From positions 2,356,001 to 2,420,000 of the forward strand of contig OY969111.1 in assembly GCA_963697975.1 (NCBI GenBank): a stretch of DNA of 64,000 nucleotides, in the 5' to 3' direction. Of the stretch, positions 18,368 to 28,300 are shown in pieces; the stretch's first letter is position 1; every line of letters begins with the position of its first letter. The stretch is from QHXM01 sp963697975 (lineage in GTDB: Bacteria > Acidobacteriota > Blastocatellia > Pyrinomonadales > Pyrinomonadaceae). The translations under genes and the position numbers were made by a program. The notes beneath the pieces were generated by a model, which made no database searches, was not told the DNA's origin, and saw only the letters and a program-made list of their open reading frames with translations.

Positions 18368-19390
18368 ATGCAGATTGATGAAGCGAACGAAAATCAGATC
18401 ATTGTCTACCGGGTTCTGACAAAGATTTCAGAAGTCGAGGCCATCGCCCTCGAATGGGATGCAGTTCTCAAACGTTCTCCCTGCAATCGCGCGTTCAGTT
18501 CGGCCAAGTGGTATCTCGCCGCCTGCCGACATGATCCCGCAGTCTCTCCTTATGCAATCATCGCGCAACGCGGGACGAGGCTGGCAGGCATCCTGCCATT
18601 GGCTCTGATTGATGCAGGGGAGATGGCCGCCTTTCCCACCGGTCTGTCCGACTACAACGACATCGTGGCTGCGCCCGAAGATGTGAACGTGCACGTCGGC
18701 CTGTTGCAGTATGCCTTCGCGCAGGCCGGAGGTTATCGCAGGCTGAGGCTCGACGATGTCCGGCGCGATTCCAATTGCTCCCGTGCGCTGCAACTTATCA
18801 GGCGAACCCACGCGATGCATCAGGTCTCACTAACCTACGACATCTGTCCTTACATTCAGCTTTCCAACAGCTATACAGATTATCTGGAAACAAGAGGCGA
18901 GCGATTCAAAAAGCGTCTCAAGTATGCGCAGCGCCACGCCGCCCGAAGCGATTTGACGACGACGGAATTGGAGCCGGAGACTTTTCCGCCCGACCAATTA
19001 GCGGAAGTCTTTCTCTCATTGCACCGGAATCGTTACGGGGCGACGAGTTGTTTTGTCCCGGAGTTGGCTCAATTATTCGTCAGGGAGATTTTTCCTCTCC
19101 TCTTTGCCGAACGAAGCCTCAGGGCATTCACGCTCCTTAAAAAAGAGCGCATCCTGGGAATTAACATTTGCATGATGGGCGTCAGGAGTTTGTGTTACTG
19201 GAACGGCGGTTTTCTCGCCGAGGCAAGCGGCTTCTCGCCCGGCAAGCTGCTGATCGATGCGGGTATCCGGCAAGCCTTCGCCATGCAGTTTGATGAATAC
19301 GATTTCCTGAGAGGCGCAGAGGACTATAAATCGGATTGGGCCAACAGCACTCGTCACATCAGCCGGATTGAGTTCAAGGGATACATCTAA
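18368..19390 (+). CDS. FemAB/CelD-like GNAT acyltransferase
   Basis: A 340-residue protein with the BioF2/CelD-like acetyltransferase domain. Typical elements are WDAVLKRSPCNRAFSSAKW near the N-terminus, a middle segment RFKKRLKYAQRHAAR (about residues 179-193), LSLHRNRYGATSCF and the C-terminal SPGKLLIDAGIRQAFAMQFD followed by YDFLRGAEDYKSDW, which is the acyl-CoA-binding end of the family. These proteins acylate sugars or peptides in exopolysaccharide loci. It follows the GINT1-like gene on the same strand, and its stop is followed within 30 bases by a REP-like palindrome. Confidence 0.75.
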   Translation: MQIDEANENQIIVYRVLTKISEVEAIALEWDAVLKRSPCNRAFSSAKWYLAACRHDPAVSPYAIIAQRGTRLAGILPLALIDAGEMAAFPTGLSDYNDIVAAPEDVNVHVGLLQYAFAQAGGYRRLRLDDVRRDSNCSRALQLIRRTHAMHQVSLTYDICPYIQLSNSYTDYLETRGERFKKRLKYAQRHAARSDLTTTELEPETFPPDQLAEVFLSLHRNRYGATSCFVPELAQLFVREIFPLLFAERSLRAFTLLKKERILGINICMMGVRSLCYWNGGFLAEASGFSPGKLLIDAGIRQAFAMQFDEYDFLRGAEDYKSDWANSTRHISRIEFKGYI

Positions 19391-19416
19391 GCAAGTGAAT
19401 GAAGGCTGCGCGTAAA

Positions 19417-19494
19417 GCGCCGCGTGAGCGGCGCATCGAGTTTAGCCCGGCGTTTCAACGCACGGCTAAAGTCAAGGTAGCCGCTCACGCGGCA
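19417..19494. repeat. REP-like palindrome, short form
   Basis: A 78-base interrupted palindrome: GCCGCGTGAGCGGC at the left and CCGCTCACGCGGC at the right, with a second nested stem TTTAGCCCGGCGTTTCAACG / GCACGGCTAAA between. The same components occur at 46315-46516. It sits between two convergent genes, and the 3' end of the SelO-like gene (19472 onward) lies inside it. Confidence 0.7.
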
Positions 19495-21673
19495 GCAGGA
19501 AGAGTTTCATTAGTTCCTGCCTATCCGGCACGGCAAAAGCGTATCCACTGAAGTTCACCTCTCCGTCTTTCAGAAAACCAGACCTCTCATCACAGAGAGA
19601 GAATGCGCCTTCCAGCCGACCAACCGGCGGAAGGTTTTCTATCGCATCACAGACGAGAACGAAACGCCCCAACGCATCCCTCAACAAACGCACGCTGACC
19701 ATACGCGAATTAATCCAGCCATCAGTTGTGAACCGGTAGCGCAGCGATGCTATCTGTCGCCTCGTCAGGTGAGGTTGTCCCGCAAGCGCAGTGAGATAAT
19801 ATTTGCCGACGCGTTTCACCGGCACACTGACTTGCAAGTGTCGTGTCTGCTCGCGATCATCCCAAGCCTGGATGGAATAATTGAGGCCGTCTATGGTTTG
19901 CATTTCCAACTCGAAGCCGCCGTCATCCATAGGCCGGGATTTTCCCTGCATCAGGAGCGCGTCCACTTTCCTGAGCGAAGCAGAGATTCTTTGCCCGATG
20001 GTTTTACGGAAAGACTCAGTATCGCGGGTAGATTTAAAGGTTTGAATCGCGTCGTCGAATTCACTGTAAAGCTCAGTCCGGTAGAGTTTCAGCGGCTCAT
20101 TCTCAAAGGCCGCCCGTGCGGTGATGGAAACCCTCATACGGCAAGCGTCCCCGTAGAACTCTTTCGCAAAGGATTCACAGGTCTCCATCAACTCGCGGTA
20201 AGCATGGGTGAATTCTTTGATCAGCGCTGTCACCACGCTTCTCTTCTTCCTGATGTGAAACCTGTTGCCCTTAAAGATCGGCTTCAGGGCGGCACGAATA
20301 AACTTCGTGTGGTTGGCTGCCGCGTCGGCGAAATATTTTTCCGGGAAAACTCGCAGCAGCGTGAAGACATCAAGCACCGAAACTTTTTCGACCGTGCCCC
20401 TCGCCATTTCCACATTGCCGGGATTTCTCAACGCGCACATCTGCATAACAATCTCCGTAAAGCGATGAATGAGGTTGGCGTACTCTTTTCGGAGACGCTC
20501 GGCCACCTCACGTTTCAAGCCTGCGGCACAGAGCAGTTGGACCTGAAGATGCTGACGGTAAGCCTTCTGCATCTCCGCGACCGGATTGAATGACCGGGCG
20601 TTGAGCAAAAGGCGCTGCTCCTTTGGAATACTACTCACGAGCGCCCGGTAGGCCGCGTGCAATTGAGTGGCGTGGTCTATGTGCTCCTGGCCGAAGAAAG
20701 ATACGTCTTCGCGTAGAAAATAGACTGGCGCAGTTCGCGGCTGAGACGTTTGCGATGTCAGGTCTAACATGGCCCCGCTCATCTCCATGTTCGATGAAGT
20801 CACTGCGCCATGAATCATCCGCCAGCGATAAAGCTCGGCAACCGCTTGCGCGTGGTCGTCAATGATGCGAAGCATGGTGGCCTTAATATCAGGTATCTCG
20901 CCGTGTGTGAGCACAGCATCGCTACGCATCACGAGTTGACCTGTCTCCAATGTCATCCGCTTGAAGATTTCAAGCAAGGAACAACTCCGCCGAACCTGTC
21001 TGGACAGGAGATGGCCGGGACGCAGTTGCATTCCTCCGCGCACCACAAGCGCGATAGGCACAGTAAAGCCATTGGGATAAACGATGACCTCTCCCTGATC
21101 TATGACGGCCAGAATCCGGGTTGAGCCTCGCGTCAACAGATGTTGATTCACCTCTCCGAAGACCGCTTCGCCCAAAGTATCATTCATCTGCACGCCGCCG
21201 TGATTGTGTGGAAAGTCGGCCATGTTGCTGAGCTTGAAGAGCGGCGTGAGGCCAACTCCTTTGAGATAGAGATTCCCGTAAGGAAGAAAGCCCGCGCGTC
21301 CGGCCCCGAGCGTTCCGCCAAGCCCATCACCGCCATACCTGTCGGCGTACAAAGTAATCGTCTGGCGACCTCTCGCATTCTCACCGACAGGCAAGACACT
21401 ATAGGAGAGAGCATCAACAAGTTGTTGGTGAAATTGCTTTGTCATACAGCGCGACGGCGGAACGTCAAAGCCCAACTCTTCGGCCAGCTCAAAGTTGCAC
21501 CAGACCACCGTGCCCGGAGTTTTGACGGCTGTGAACTCGGCAAAGCAACTTGGTCCCAGAATGTCCAGTATTTTCGAGGCTCCGATTTTACCGGCCAGAG
21601 TTGTGAGGTGCTCTCTTAGCTTCACGCTTATTCGTTGTTCGCTTCGACGTGTGTGTGCCTTCTTGATTGGCAT
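19472..21673 (-). CDS. SelO-like (protein AMPylase-type pseudokinase) protein
   Basis: A 733-residue protein, longer than typical SelO (about 480). Residues 110-190 resemble the SelO N-lobe: GGTLGAGRAGFLPYGNLYLK with K138, GLTPLFKL, then LGEAVFGEVNQHLLTRGS. Residues 283-305 resemble the SelO active site HGVMNTDNM...TIDYG: WRMIHGAVTSSNMEMSGAML with H288, N295 and D304. SelO transfers AMP from ATP to Ser/Thr/Tyr of target proteins. Here the Asp before the Asn is replaced by Ser, so activity may differ. Residues 330-733 are unlike SelO and not recognised. It is divergently placed to a GT4 gene in the glycosylation island. Its last residues (PRERLP) are encoded by a REP-like repeat. Confidence 0.65.
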   Translation of the reverse strand: MPIKKAHTRRSEQRISVKLREHLTTLAGKIGASKILDILGPSCFAEFTAVKTPGTVVWCNFELAEELGFDVPPSRCMTKQFHQQLVDALSYSVLPVGENARGRQTITLYADRYGGDGLGGTLGAGRAGFLPYGNLYLKGVGLTPLFKLSNMADFPHNHGGVQMNDTLGEAVFGEVNQHLLTRGSTRILAVIDQGEVIVYPNGFTVPIALVVRGGMQLRPGHLLSRQVRRSCSLLEIFKRMTLETGQLVMRSDAVLTHGEIPDIKATMLRIIDDHAQAVAELYRWRMIHGAVTSSNMEMSGAMLDLTSQTSQPRTAPVYFLREDVSFFGQEHIDHATQLHAAYRALVSSIPKEQRLLLNARSFNPVAEMQKAYRQHLQVQLLCAAGLKREVAERLRKEYANLIHRFTEIVMQMCALRNPGNVEMARGTVEKVSVLDVFTLLRVFPEKYFADAAANHTKFIRAALKPIFKGNRFHIRKKRSVVTALIKEFTHAYRELMETCESFAKEFYGDACRMRVSITARAAFENEPLKLYRTELYSEFDDAIQTFKSTRDTESFRKTIGQRISASLRKVDALLMQGKSRPMDDGGFELEMQTIDGLNYSIQAWDDREQTRHLQVSVPVKRVGKYYLTALAGQPHLTRRQIASLRYRFTTDGWINSRMVSVRLLRDALGRFVLVCDAIENLPPVGRLEGAFSLCDERSGFLKDGEVNFSGYAFAVPDRQELMKLFLLPRERLP

Positions 21674-21721
21674 GGTTATTTTCTATCGGGCCGTCGCTAA
21701 CAATTGATAAGTCGCGCGTTG

Positions 21722-22930
21722 ATGAATTATGCTGAACTTATGACCCATGCCGATGAGTCTCACCCGATTCATGTGCTGACTCTCACGCCGTTTTATCCTT
21801 CTGAGAATGATGAAGCAGACGGGGCTTTTGTGGCCGCGCCGCTTGAGCATCTCGCAGCTTTCAACGTGAATTCAACAGTCATTGCGGCCAAGCCCCGATC
21901 ATGGGGAACTTTCAAAACCAGTGAGAGAGTGCCAGAGGCCATCTGGCTTCGTCATCTACAGCTCCCCGGCAGGGCGGCCTACGGAAGTTGGGGGCTGCTG
22001 CTGTATGCGCGACTGGCTCGTTTCGTGAGCCGTTTGCATCGTGAACATCACATTGACCTCATCCACGCTCATGCGGCTTTGCCGTGCGGCCACCCCGCCG
22101 CGTTGCTTTCTCGCCAACTACGAATTCCTTTTATTGTGACCACTCATGGGTTGGACGTGTTTTCCACCCGGCGGGAAAAGGGAATCTCACGCCGCTGGGT
22201 TGACCGCTGCTCGCGCTTCGTCTACCGAAAGGCGAACCTGAATATCTGTGTCAGCGAGGCGGTGCGCCGTGTGATGGTTGATGTGCTGGGCGATTCAGCC
22301 CGGACGACCGTCATTTACAACGGCGTCAATGCGACACTCTTCACTCCGCCGCTCGAAGATGATGGAGACTCGCCTTCTACAATCTTGAGCGTGGGGCGGC
22401 TGATTCCATCCAAAGGGCAAGAGCTGGTTCTTCGCGCTGTCGCTGAGTTGAAACGAAAGTATCCGCAACTTCTCTACGAGATCGTTGATAACGGGCCGGA
22501 ACGCTCTCATCTCGCGGCGCTCTCTCATGAACTGAAGATTGCGGAGAGGGTCAAATTTCTCGGTCGTCACAATCGCCAGTTCGTCGCCGATGCGATGAAG
22601 CGCTGCACTATCTTTGCCCTGCCGAGCCGTGATGAAGCGATGGGTTGCGTCTACCTCGAAGCAATGGCGACGGCCAAGCCCGTCATCGGCTGTCGCCAAC
22701 AGGGCATCGAAGAGATCGTCCGTCATGGTGAAAACGGCTGGCTCATCCAGCCGGATAATCTACAGGAGATGGTGAAGGCGCTCGACATCCTTTTGGAGAA
22801 CGCCCCGCTGCGAAAACAGATGGGAAGGGAAGCACGAAAGACGACGGTTGAAAATTTGACGCTCCGGCAACAAGCAGCGCATTTGAGCCAGACGTATCGT
22901 GAATGCCTGCGATTGGCAGACAGCAGTTAG
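21722..22930 (+). CDS. GT4 family glycosyltransferase
   Basis: About 402 residues from the ATG at 21722; a TTG at 21704 and an ATG at 21740 are alternatives and none has a clear ribosome site. GT-B fold: an N-terminal VLTLTPFYPSENDEADGAFV segment, DLIHAHAALPCGHPA, TTHGLDVFST, then SVGRLIPSKGQELVLRAVAE and the EX7E motif in RDEAMGCVYLEAMATAKPV. This is typical of retaining transferases in exopolysaccharide or lipid glycosylation. It is divergent from the SelO-like gene (about 50 bases between starts), so both may share one control region. Confidence 0.85.
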   Translation: MNYAELMTHADESHPIHVLTLTPFYPSENDEADGAFVAAPLEHLAAFNVNSTVIAAKPRSWGTFKTSERVPEAIWLRHLQLPGRAAYGSWGLLLYARLARFVSRLHREHHIDLIHAHAALPCGHPAALLSRQLRIPFIVTTHGLDVFSTRREKGISRRWVDRCSRFVYRKANLNICVSEAVRRVMVDVLGDSARTTVIYNGVNATLFTPPLEDDGDSPSTILSVGRLIPSKGQELVLRAVAELKRKYPQLLYEIVDNGPERSHLAALSHELKIAERVKFLGRHNRQFVADAMKRCTIFALPSRDEAMGCVYLEAMATAKPVIGCRQQGIEEIVRHGENGWLIQPDNLQEMVKALDILLENAPLRKQMGREARKTTVENLTLRQQAAHLSQTYRECLRLADSS

Positions 22931-22964
22931 GCGAGAATTTATCAGCCTGCTCATAGCCTAAAAC

Positions 22965-24074
22965 TCAAATCTTCTTTGCCCGTCGCAGAGACCGCGCGGG
23001 TTGGACGTAATGCTCCATCATGTCGAGCATGGCCGGACCCATCCGCCACACGTTCCGGTGTTTGAGCGCCCACGCTGAAGCTGCCTGCCCCATCTCGCGT
23101 GCCTCTGCCCTGTGTGCGGCAATCCAGCGCAGCCGTTCTGCTACGTCTTCGACTCCCGGCACGCCCTGCACACCCGACGGTCCCCAGCTAGGCTCGTTGT
23201 ATGGCATCCATGCCGCCGGAGCGACGGGTAATAGATAATCTTTAGCTTCAGCACAGATGTCCGCCTGTCCTTCGGAATCGAGAGCGATGACGGGCAGTCC
23301 GGTCGCCATCCCTTCCACGAGCGGCAACCCGAAGCCTTCGTTGCCCAGCGCCAGCAGCACGTCAGCGTCACGATACCAATGGGCAATCCCACGCGTTGCT
23401 TCATCATGATTGAAGAAAGTAATGCGCGGGTCGTCAAACGAATAGTTGCCTTTTTGAAAACGGGATTTGATGACGAGCCGGGCGCGTGGGTCATTCCCGA
23501 AGGCTAGTTTCCAGGCAGCGATGCCCTCATTGATGTGCTTGCGCTCATCAGCCGTGCCGACCATCAGCGTCGTCAGGCCATCTCGCTCCGGTCTCTGCTC
23601 GTAGTGATATACGTCCGGGTCTATCCCTTGTGCGACGACCTCTACGGGCACGTTGACCCCGCTCCGGCGAAAAACATCCACCAGAAAACGCGACGGCACG
23701 ATCACAGCCCGCGCGAGATTGAGTCGTTCCGGCCACGCTGCGGGGAGCCGGTCTGCCTCCCACATGGTGTTGATGAATAGCTCTTCAACGTGGCGATACG
23801 GATCAAGATAATCGCTCGGCCCGCAAAAAAATAGAACCGGGCCAACTATCTCAGGCCGGGAGGCGCGGAAGATTTCTCCAAACTCTGCTGACGTTCCGTT
23901 GAGGTCAATCAAGAGAGGCGAGACATTCACCACAGCCCCGGCGCGCGACATGCCCAGAGCGATATATTCGCCCATACTCCCGTAGCCGTCATACACCCTG
24001 AACGTCGCAGCAACGGTGAGTGTGTGCTCAAGTGTTCGCGCGGTGCTCATCATCAAAGCAGTTTCGTCAATCAC
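22965..24074 (-). CDS. GT4-type glycosyltransferase
   Basis: A 369-residue enzyme starting with GTG. It shows FRVYDGYGSMGEYIA near the N-terminus (the nucleotide-sugar loop), VPSRFLVDVFRRSGV, VVAQGIDPDVY, VGTADERKHINEGIAAW and the EX7E motif in LGNEGFGLPLVEGMATGLPV. It resembles mannosyl- and other hexosyltransferases of polysaccharide loci. It starts 9 bases after the MFS gene and is the last gene of the minus-strand receptor-MFS-GT run. Confidence 0.85.
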   Translation of the reverse strand: MIDETALMMSTARTLEHTLTVAATFRVYDGYGSMGEYIALGMSRAGAVVNVSPLLIDLNGTSAEFGEIFRASRPEIVGPVLFFCGPSDYLDPYRHVEELFINTMWEADRLPAAWPERLNLARAVIVPSRFLVDVFRRSGVNVPVEVVAQGIDPDVYHYEQRPERDGLTTLMVGTADERKHINEGIAAWKLAFGNDPRARLVIKSRFQKGNYSFDDPRITFFNHDEATRGIAHWYRDADVLLALGNEGFGLPLVEGMATGLPVIALDSEGQADICAEAKDYLLPVAPAAWMPYNEPSWGPSGVQGVPGVEDVAERLRWIAAHRAEAREMGQAASAWALKHRNVWRMGPAMLDMMEHYVQPARSLRRAKKI

Positions 24075-24082
24075 AATGCGGC

Positions 24083-25393
24083 TTAGCCTTGATTAACCTT
24101 TGCCGCCGTTTCGCTCACAGACCCTTTCAGCAAAAAGCCAAACAACAAGGCTCCGAGCACCAGTAAAAACCCCGCCGCCGAGATGATTGCCGGGTATCCG
24201 AAGTGTGTGAGACCGCTACCCGCAAGCGGTGCAGTCACCGCGCCGGAAGCAAAAATGACCATGTACATCAGCGCCGTCGCGCCGCTTCGCTCGTGCGGCT
24301 CGACCTTTGTCATCAAGAGGCTTTCCATCGCCGGTTCGTCCATCCACTGGAAAGCCGTATAACCCGCAAAGCCCAGCACGGCCATCATCACGGGCGGCCC
24401 CGTCGCCAGCGTGGCGAGAGAGATTCCGGCAGCCAATTCCATGTAGACGATGCCCCAGACCAGACCAAATTTTTTGAGAATCAGCGGCGAGAGCAAGATA
24501 GCTACCACCTGCGCCAACTGGCTGCCGGAAAAAACGAGGCCGATGCTCTCCACAGGCATTTTCAGGTAGCGCGAAAAATAGGCGCTGGCGAAAGGATTAA
24601 AGGCAGCGGTCGCGATATTCAAAACAGCCACCGCGATAAGGAAGCGAACGACAAACGAGCTTCGCGGATATGTCGCCCGCTTCTCTTTTGTGATCTGCGG
24701 CAATCGTAAACGCATGGCGGGCAGGACAGCCAGCGAGACAATGCCTGCGCTCAGGAGCAAAGCCCATTGTTTGCTCTGGGCTGCGCTCGCTGGCCCAAAC
24801 AAGCGATTCAGCCATAGCGGCAAATGCCCACCCAGAGGGTCTGCGATGATGCCTATGCCGATGACCGTCGCCAGATAAATGCTGAAGGCGAAAGGCCGCG
24901 ACTCAGCCGTCGTCACCTGCGCGACGACGACCGTGATCGAGATGGCCCACAAGGCAAAGAACAGCCCCGCAGTAAAAGCTATAGCAAGCAAGGCCACCTC
25001 TCCAACCACCAGCGCACGCAGCGCCGCGATCGTGGCCGTCGCTGCAAAGCACACGACGACCGCACGCTGTAATCCGATTAAGCGAGTGAGCAGAACGGCG
25101 AAGACCGTGCCGACCAGATTGCCTGCCGTCGTCATGCTCGACATCCATCCGAGGAAGTCTTCCTTGTATCCGATGTCCAGCAGATACAGGTTGTAGAGCA
25201 GGACGAACATGAACATGCCGATGTTGAAAAGGCACGAGGCGGAGAGGAAAACGAAAAAGGGGCGTCCCAGGTTTTTACTTCCCCACCAACCTGAGACGCC
25301 TTTTGAGACGCGAGGAACGTTTTCTGTTACCGGCGCTATGTCGTCAGTAACGTTGACAGTCCACCCTTTTTCTTCCTCTGGCATCTGTGGCAT
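24083..25393 (-). CDS. MFS transporter
   Basis: A 436-residue membrane protein with about 12 predicted transmembrane helices after a roughly 45-residue hydrophilic N-terminus. The loop GYKEDFLGWMSSMTTAGNLV and a second-half EPHERSGATALMY are consistent with the MFS fold. The substrate is not deducible. It starts three bases after the stop of the upstream TonB-dependent receptor and is followed by a glycosyltransferase, so receptor, transporter and transferase are probably one transcript. A role in uptake of a glycan-like substrate or in export is equally possible. Confidence 0.88.
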   Translation of the reverse strand: MPQMPEEEKGWTVNVTDDIAPVTENVPRVSKGVSGWWGSKNLGRPFFVFLSASCLFNIGMFMFVLLYNLYLLDIGYKEDFLGWMSSMTTAGNLVGTVFAVLLTRLIGLQRAVVVCFAATATIAALRALVVGEVALLAIAFTAGLFFALWAISITVVVAQVTTAESRPFAFSIYLATVIGIGIIADPLGGHLPLWLNRLFGPASAAQSKQWALLLSAGIVSLAVLPAMRLRLPQITKEKRATYPRSSFVVRFLIAVAVLNIATAAFNPFASAYFSRYLKMPVESIGLVFSGSQLAQVVAILLSPLILKKFGLVWGIVYMELAAGISLATLATGPPVMMAVLGFAGYTAFQWMDEPAMESLLMTKVEPHERSGATALMYMVIFASGAVTAPLAGSGLTHFGYPAIISAAGFLLVLGALLFGFLLKGSVSETAAKVNQG

Positions 25394-25396
25394 GCT

Positions 25397-28300
25397 TTAG
25401 AAGTCATATCTCAGAGCAAATTGAATCCGGCGCGGCTCGCCCACCGCAACTACTTTGCCGAAGAATGGGCCAAAGTCTGCGAACGGCAGCGGGATGCCGT
25501 AGTTGGGATGATTGAAGAGATTGAAAGCCTCCGCACGAAATTCGATGATGTGTCGCTCACGAATCGGAAAGCGGCGATGCACGCTGAAGTCGAAGACGAC
25601 GTTGCCCGGTCCGGGAATGATGTTGCGTCCCGCGTTGCCGAAGGTGAACGGCGCGGGCGCGCGGAAGGCGTCGGTGTTGAACCAGTGGTCGGCTGAACGT
25701 TGAGAGCGCGGCAACGTGATGCTTACTCCCTCGACGACATCAGGACGGTTCGGTGTGCTGCTGTTGGCGAAGTCGGAGAAAAAGTAAACGGGATTGAGCG
25801 GTGTCCCATCCTGCATCGTCAGAATACCGCTGGTCTCCCAGTTGGCCAGAAGCGGTCGCAGGAAATTCGGCTTCGGCAGATTATAAACAAAGCCGACGCT
25901 CAAGCGCCTGCGGACATCGAAAAAGGAAAGCCCGCGCTCCAGCCCCAGATTCCTTTCATCCTGCGCGGTCACGCTGTCGAAAAGTCCATTCAACACGGTG
26001 TCGCCATCGTCAATTGATTTAGACCAGACGAAGCTCGCCAGAAACGCAAGGTCTCCGGTAAAGCGGCGCTCTGCCTTTATCTGCATCGAGTGATAAGAGG
26101 AATTCGAGATGTGTTGCCTTTGAATCAGCCTGCCAAGCTGCGGCCACGTCCGCAGAGACTGAAGATCGCCAGGACGCGGCGGCAAATTCTCGCCGGTCTC
26201 GACGTGTGCGGGCGTATTGAACACCCGCGACTTGCCTAGCTTCGTTCCCTTTGAACCCACATACGCAATATCCAGCAGGATGTTGAAAGGAAGCTCCTGT
26301 TGCAGGCTCAAGCTCCACTGTTGCATGTAAGGAGTGCGCGCCTCGCGGTCAAGTCCGAAGTAGCTGGGAAACCCGGTAGTCGCTGACTGCGGGAAGCCGT
26401 TGCTTAGAGTCAGGACAGGAGCGGCGCTCCCGTTGGTTTGATTGGTCTCGTTGATGATTCCGTTGCGAACGAGGTCATAGACTTCCGTTGCGATTTCAGG
26501 AGTGAAATAGATTCCGTAGCCTGCGCGCACGACAAAGTTGCGACGCTCTAAGAAGGAGATTGGGGGTCGCCACGCGAGGCCGAAACGCGGTGAGAAATTA
26601 TTCCTGTCCGGCTCTGTCGCTTCCTCCGAGCGGACTAATCGTGGCTGGGCGGGAAGCGTCGAGTAATCCAGATTCAGCAGATTGTTGTTAATCTCCCTGA
26701 AAGGAGAAAAATATTCATAACGCAGACCGAGGCTGAGGCTCAGCCGTTGATTCACGCGCCAGTCGTCCTGCACGTATCCGGCGTAATTGTTTTGACGCAG
26801 GTAAGCCAGCGCCTGACCGACGCTGCGGTCGGTTGACTGCGGGAAGCCGAGCAGGAAATCTGCGAAGGGATCGCCCGACGGCGAGGCGGATAAGGGATTA
26901 CTGGTGAAAGCTCCCGTGAAGTTATAGCGCCCGCGCGAAAGTTGGCTCTGCAAGTAACTCATCTGAAAGTAAGTGGCCTGCAAGCCTGCTTTCCACGTGT
27001 GCGCTCCCCTAGTGAGCGTGACACCTTCGGAGAGATTCCAGAGATTATCGCGTTGCGTCTGTGGCCGGTTGGGCGTATCCAGCACCAGATTGAAGTTGGT
27101 GACGAGAAAGAAAGGCAGACCGAAGTTGAACGGATCGCTCGGAAAACTCGTGATGCCCAGATCACGCGTGGCATCACTCGTAAATGCGCTTTCGGGTAAC
27201 TCCAAGACTTTCAGGCGAGTGTAGGAGAGTCGCAATTCGTTGAGCCACGAATTGCCGCTGACGGTGTGGCCGATGACCAGTTGCTGCGCGCGGACTCTTT
27301 CCTGCGTGGGACGTTCCGGGAAGGCGGTCGCCAGACGGTTGCGGTCGTCATTGATCGTGTAGCGACCAAACATCCGGCTGTGATCGGGAAATTCATGATC
27401 TAAACGCAGAGAGAAACTATCTCTGGTATTTCGATTCGGCGTGGAATCAATGTAGTTGACCGCGCCGCTCAACGGACGATTGGGCAGGGGCTGATAGGTG
27501 TCCAGAAAATTTCGCGCAATGGGGTCAATCCGGTTGGCCGGAATTATATTATTCGGGAATGGAATTCTCGCTCCCGTCATCGGGTCAAGGTTTAGCGGGT
27601 CGTAAATAATATTGCGCCCGCTAAAATCTCCCCGCCGCAAGGCTGCATCCGGGACGAGACTTTGCGAGGTCTTCGCTGCCTTCCCGCGCAAGCCTTCGTA
27701 GGTGGCGAAGAAGAAGGTCGAAGGCACGGGCAGGCGGCCACCAAGAGAGCCGCCAAACTGGCTCTGACGAAAGACGGGTCGCGCCAGGCTCGTATCCGCA
27801 AAGAGACTCAAGGCATCAAGGGCATCATGACGAACGAACTCAAAGAGATTACCGTGAAATTCCTGACTCCCTGACTTGGTGACGACATCGGCCACACCGC
27901 CGCCCGACTGTGCGAACTCGGCGGAAGGTAAAGATGAGAGGATGCGAAACTCCTGTACGGATTCGATGGGCGGATTAACGGCAATGGCGCGCACGTTGAG
28001 GTCTGTGTTCATTCCTCCGTCGAGCAGGTAAGTGTTCATCGTCGAGCGCCCGCCGTTAATCGGAGGATTAAACGCGACCGAGCCGCGATTTTCCTGCACG
28101 TCGTTGATGATATCGTGGCCGAAGCCGCCGAGTTGACGCGGAATCGCGCCGGGGCCGAGTGTGACTAAAGAGATGATGTTGCGCCCATCAAGCGGTAGAT
28201 TCCGAATCGTGTTGGTTTCCAGACGATACCCGACCGTCGCATCATTCGCTTGCACGAGCGAGACATCCGCCGTGACGGTCACACTCTCCTGCGGTTCTCC

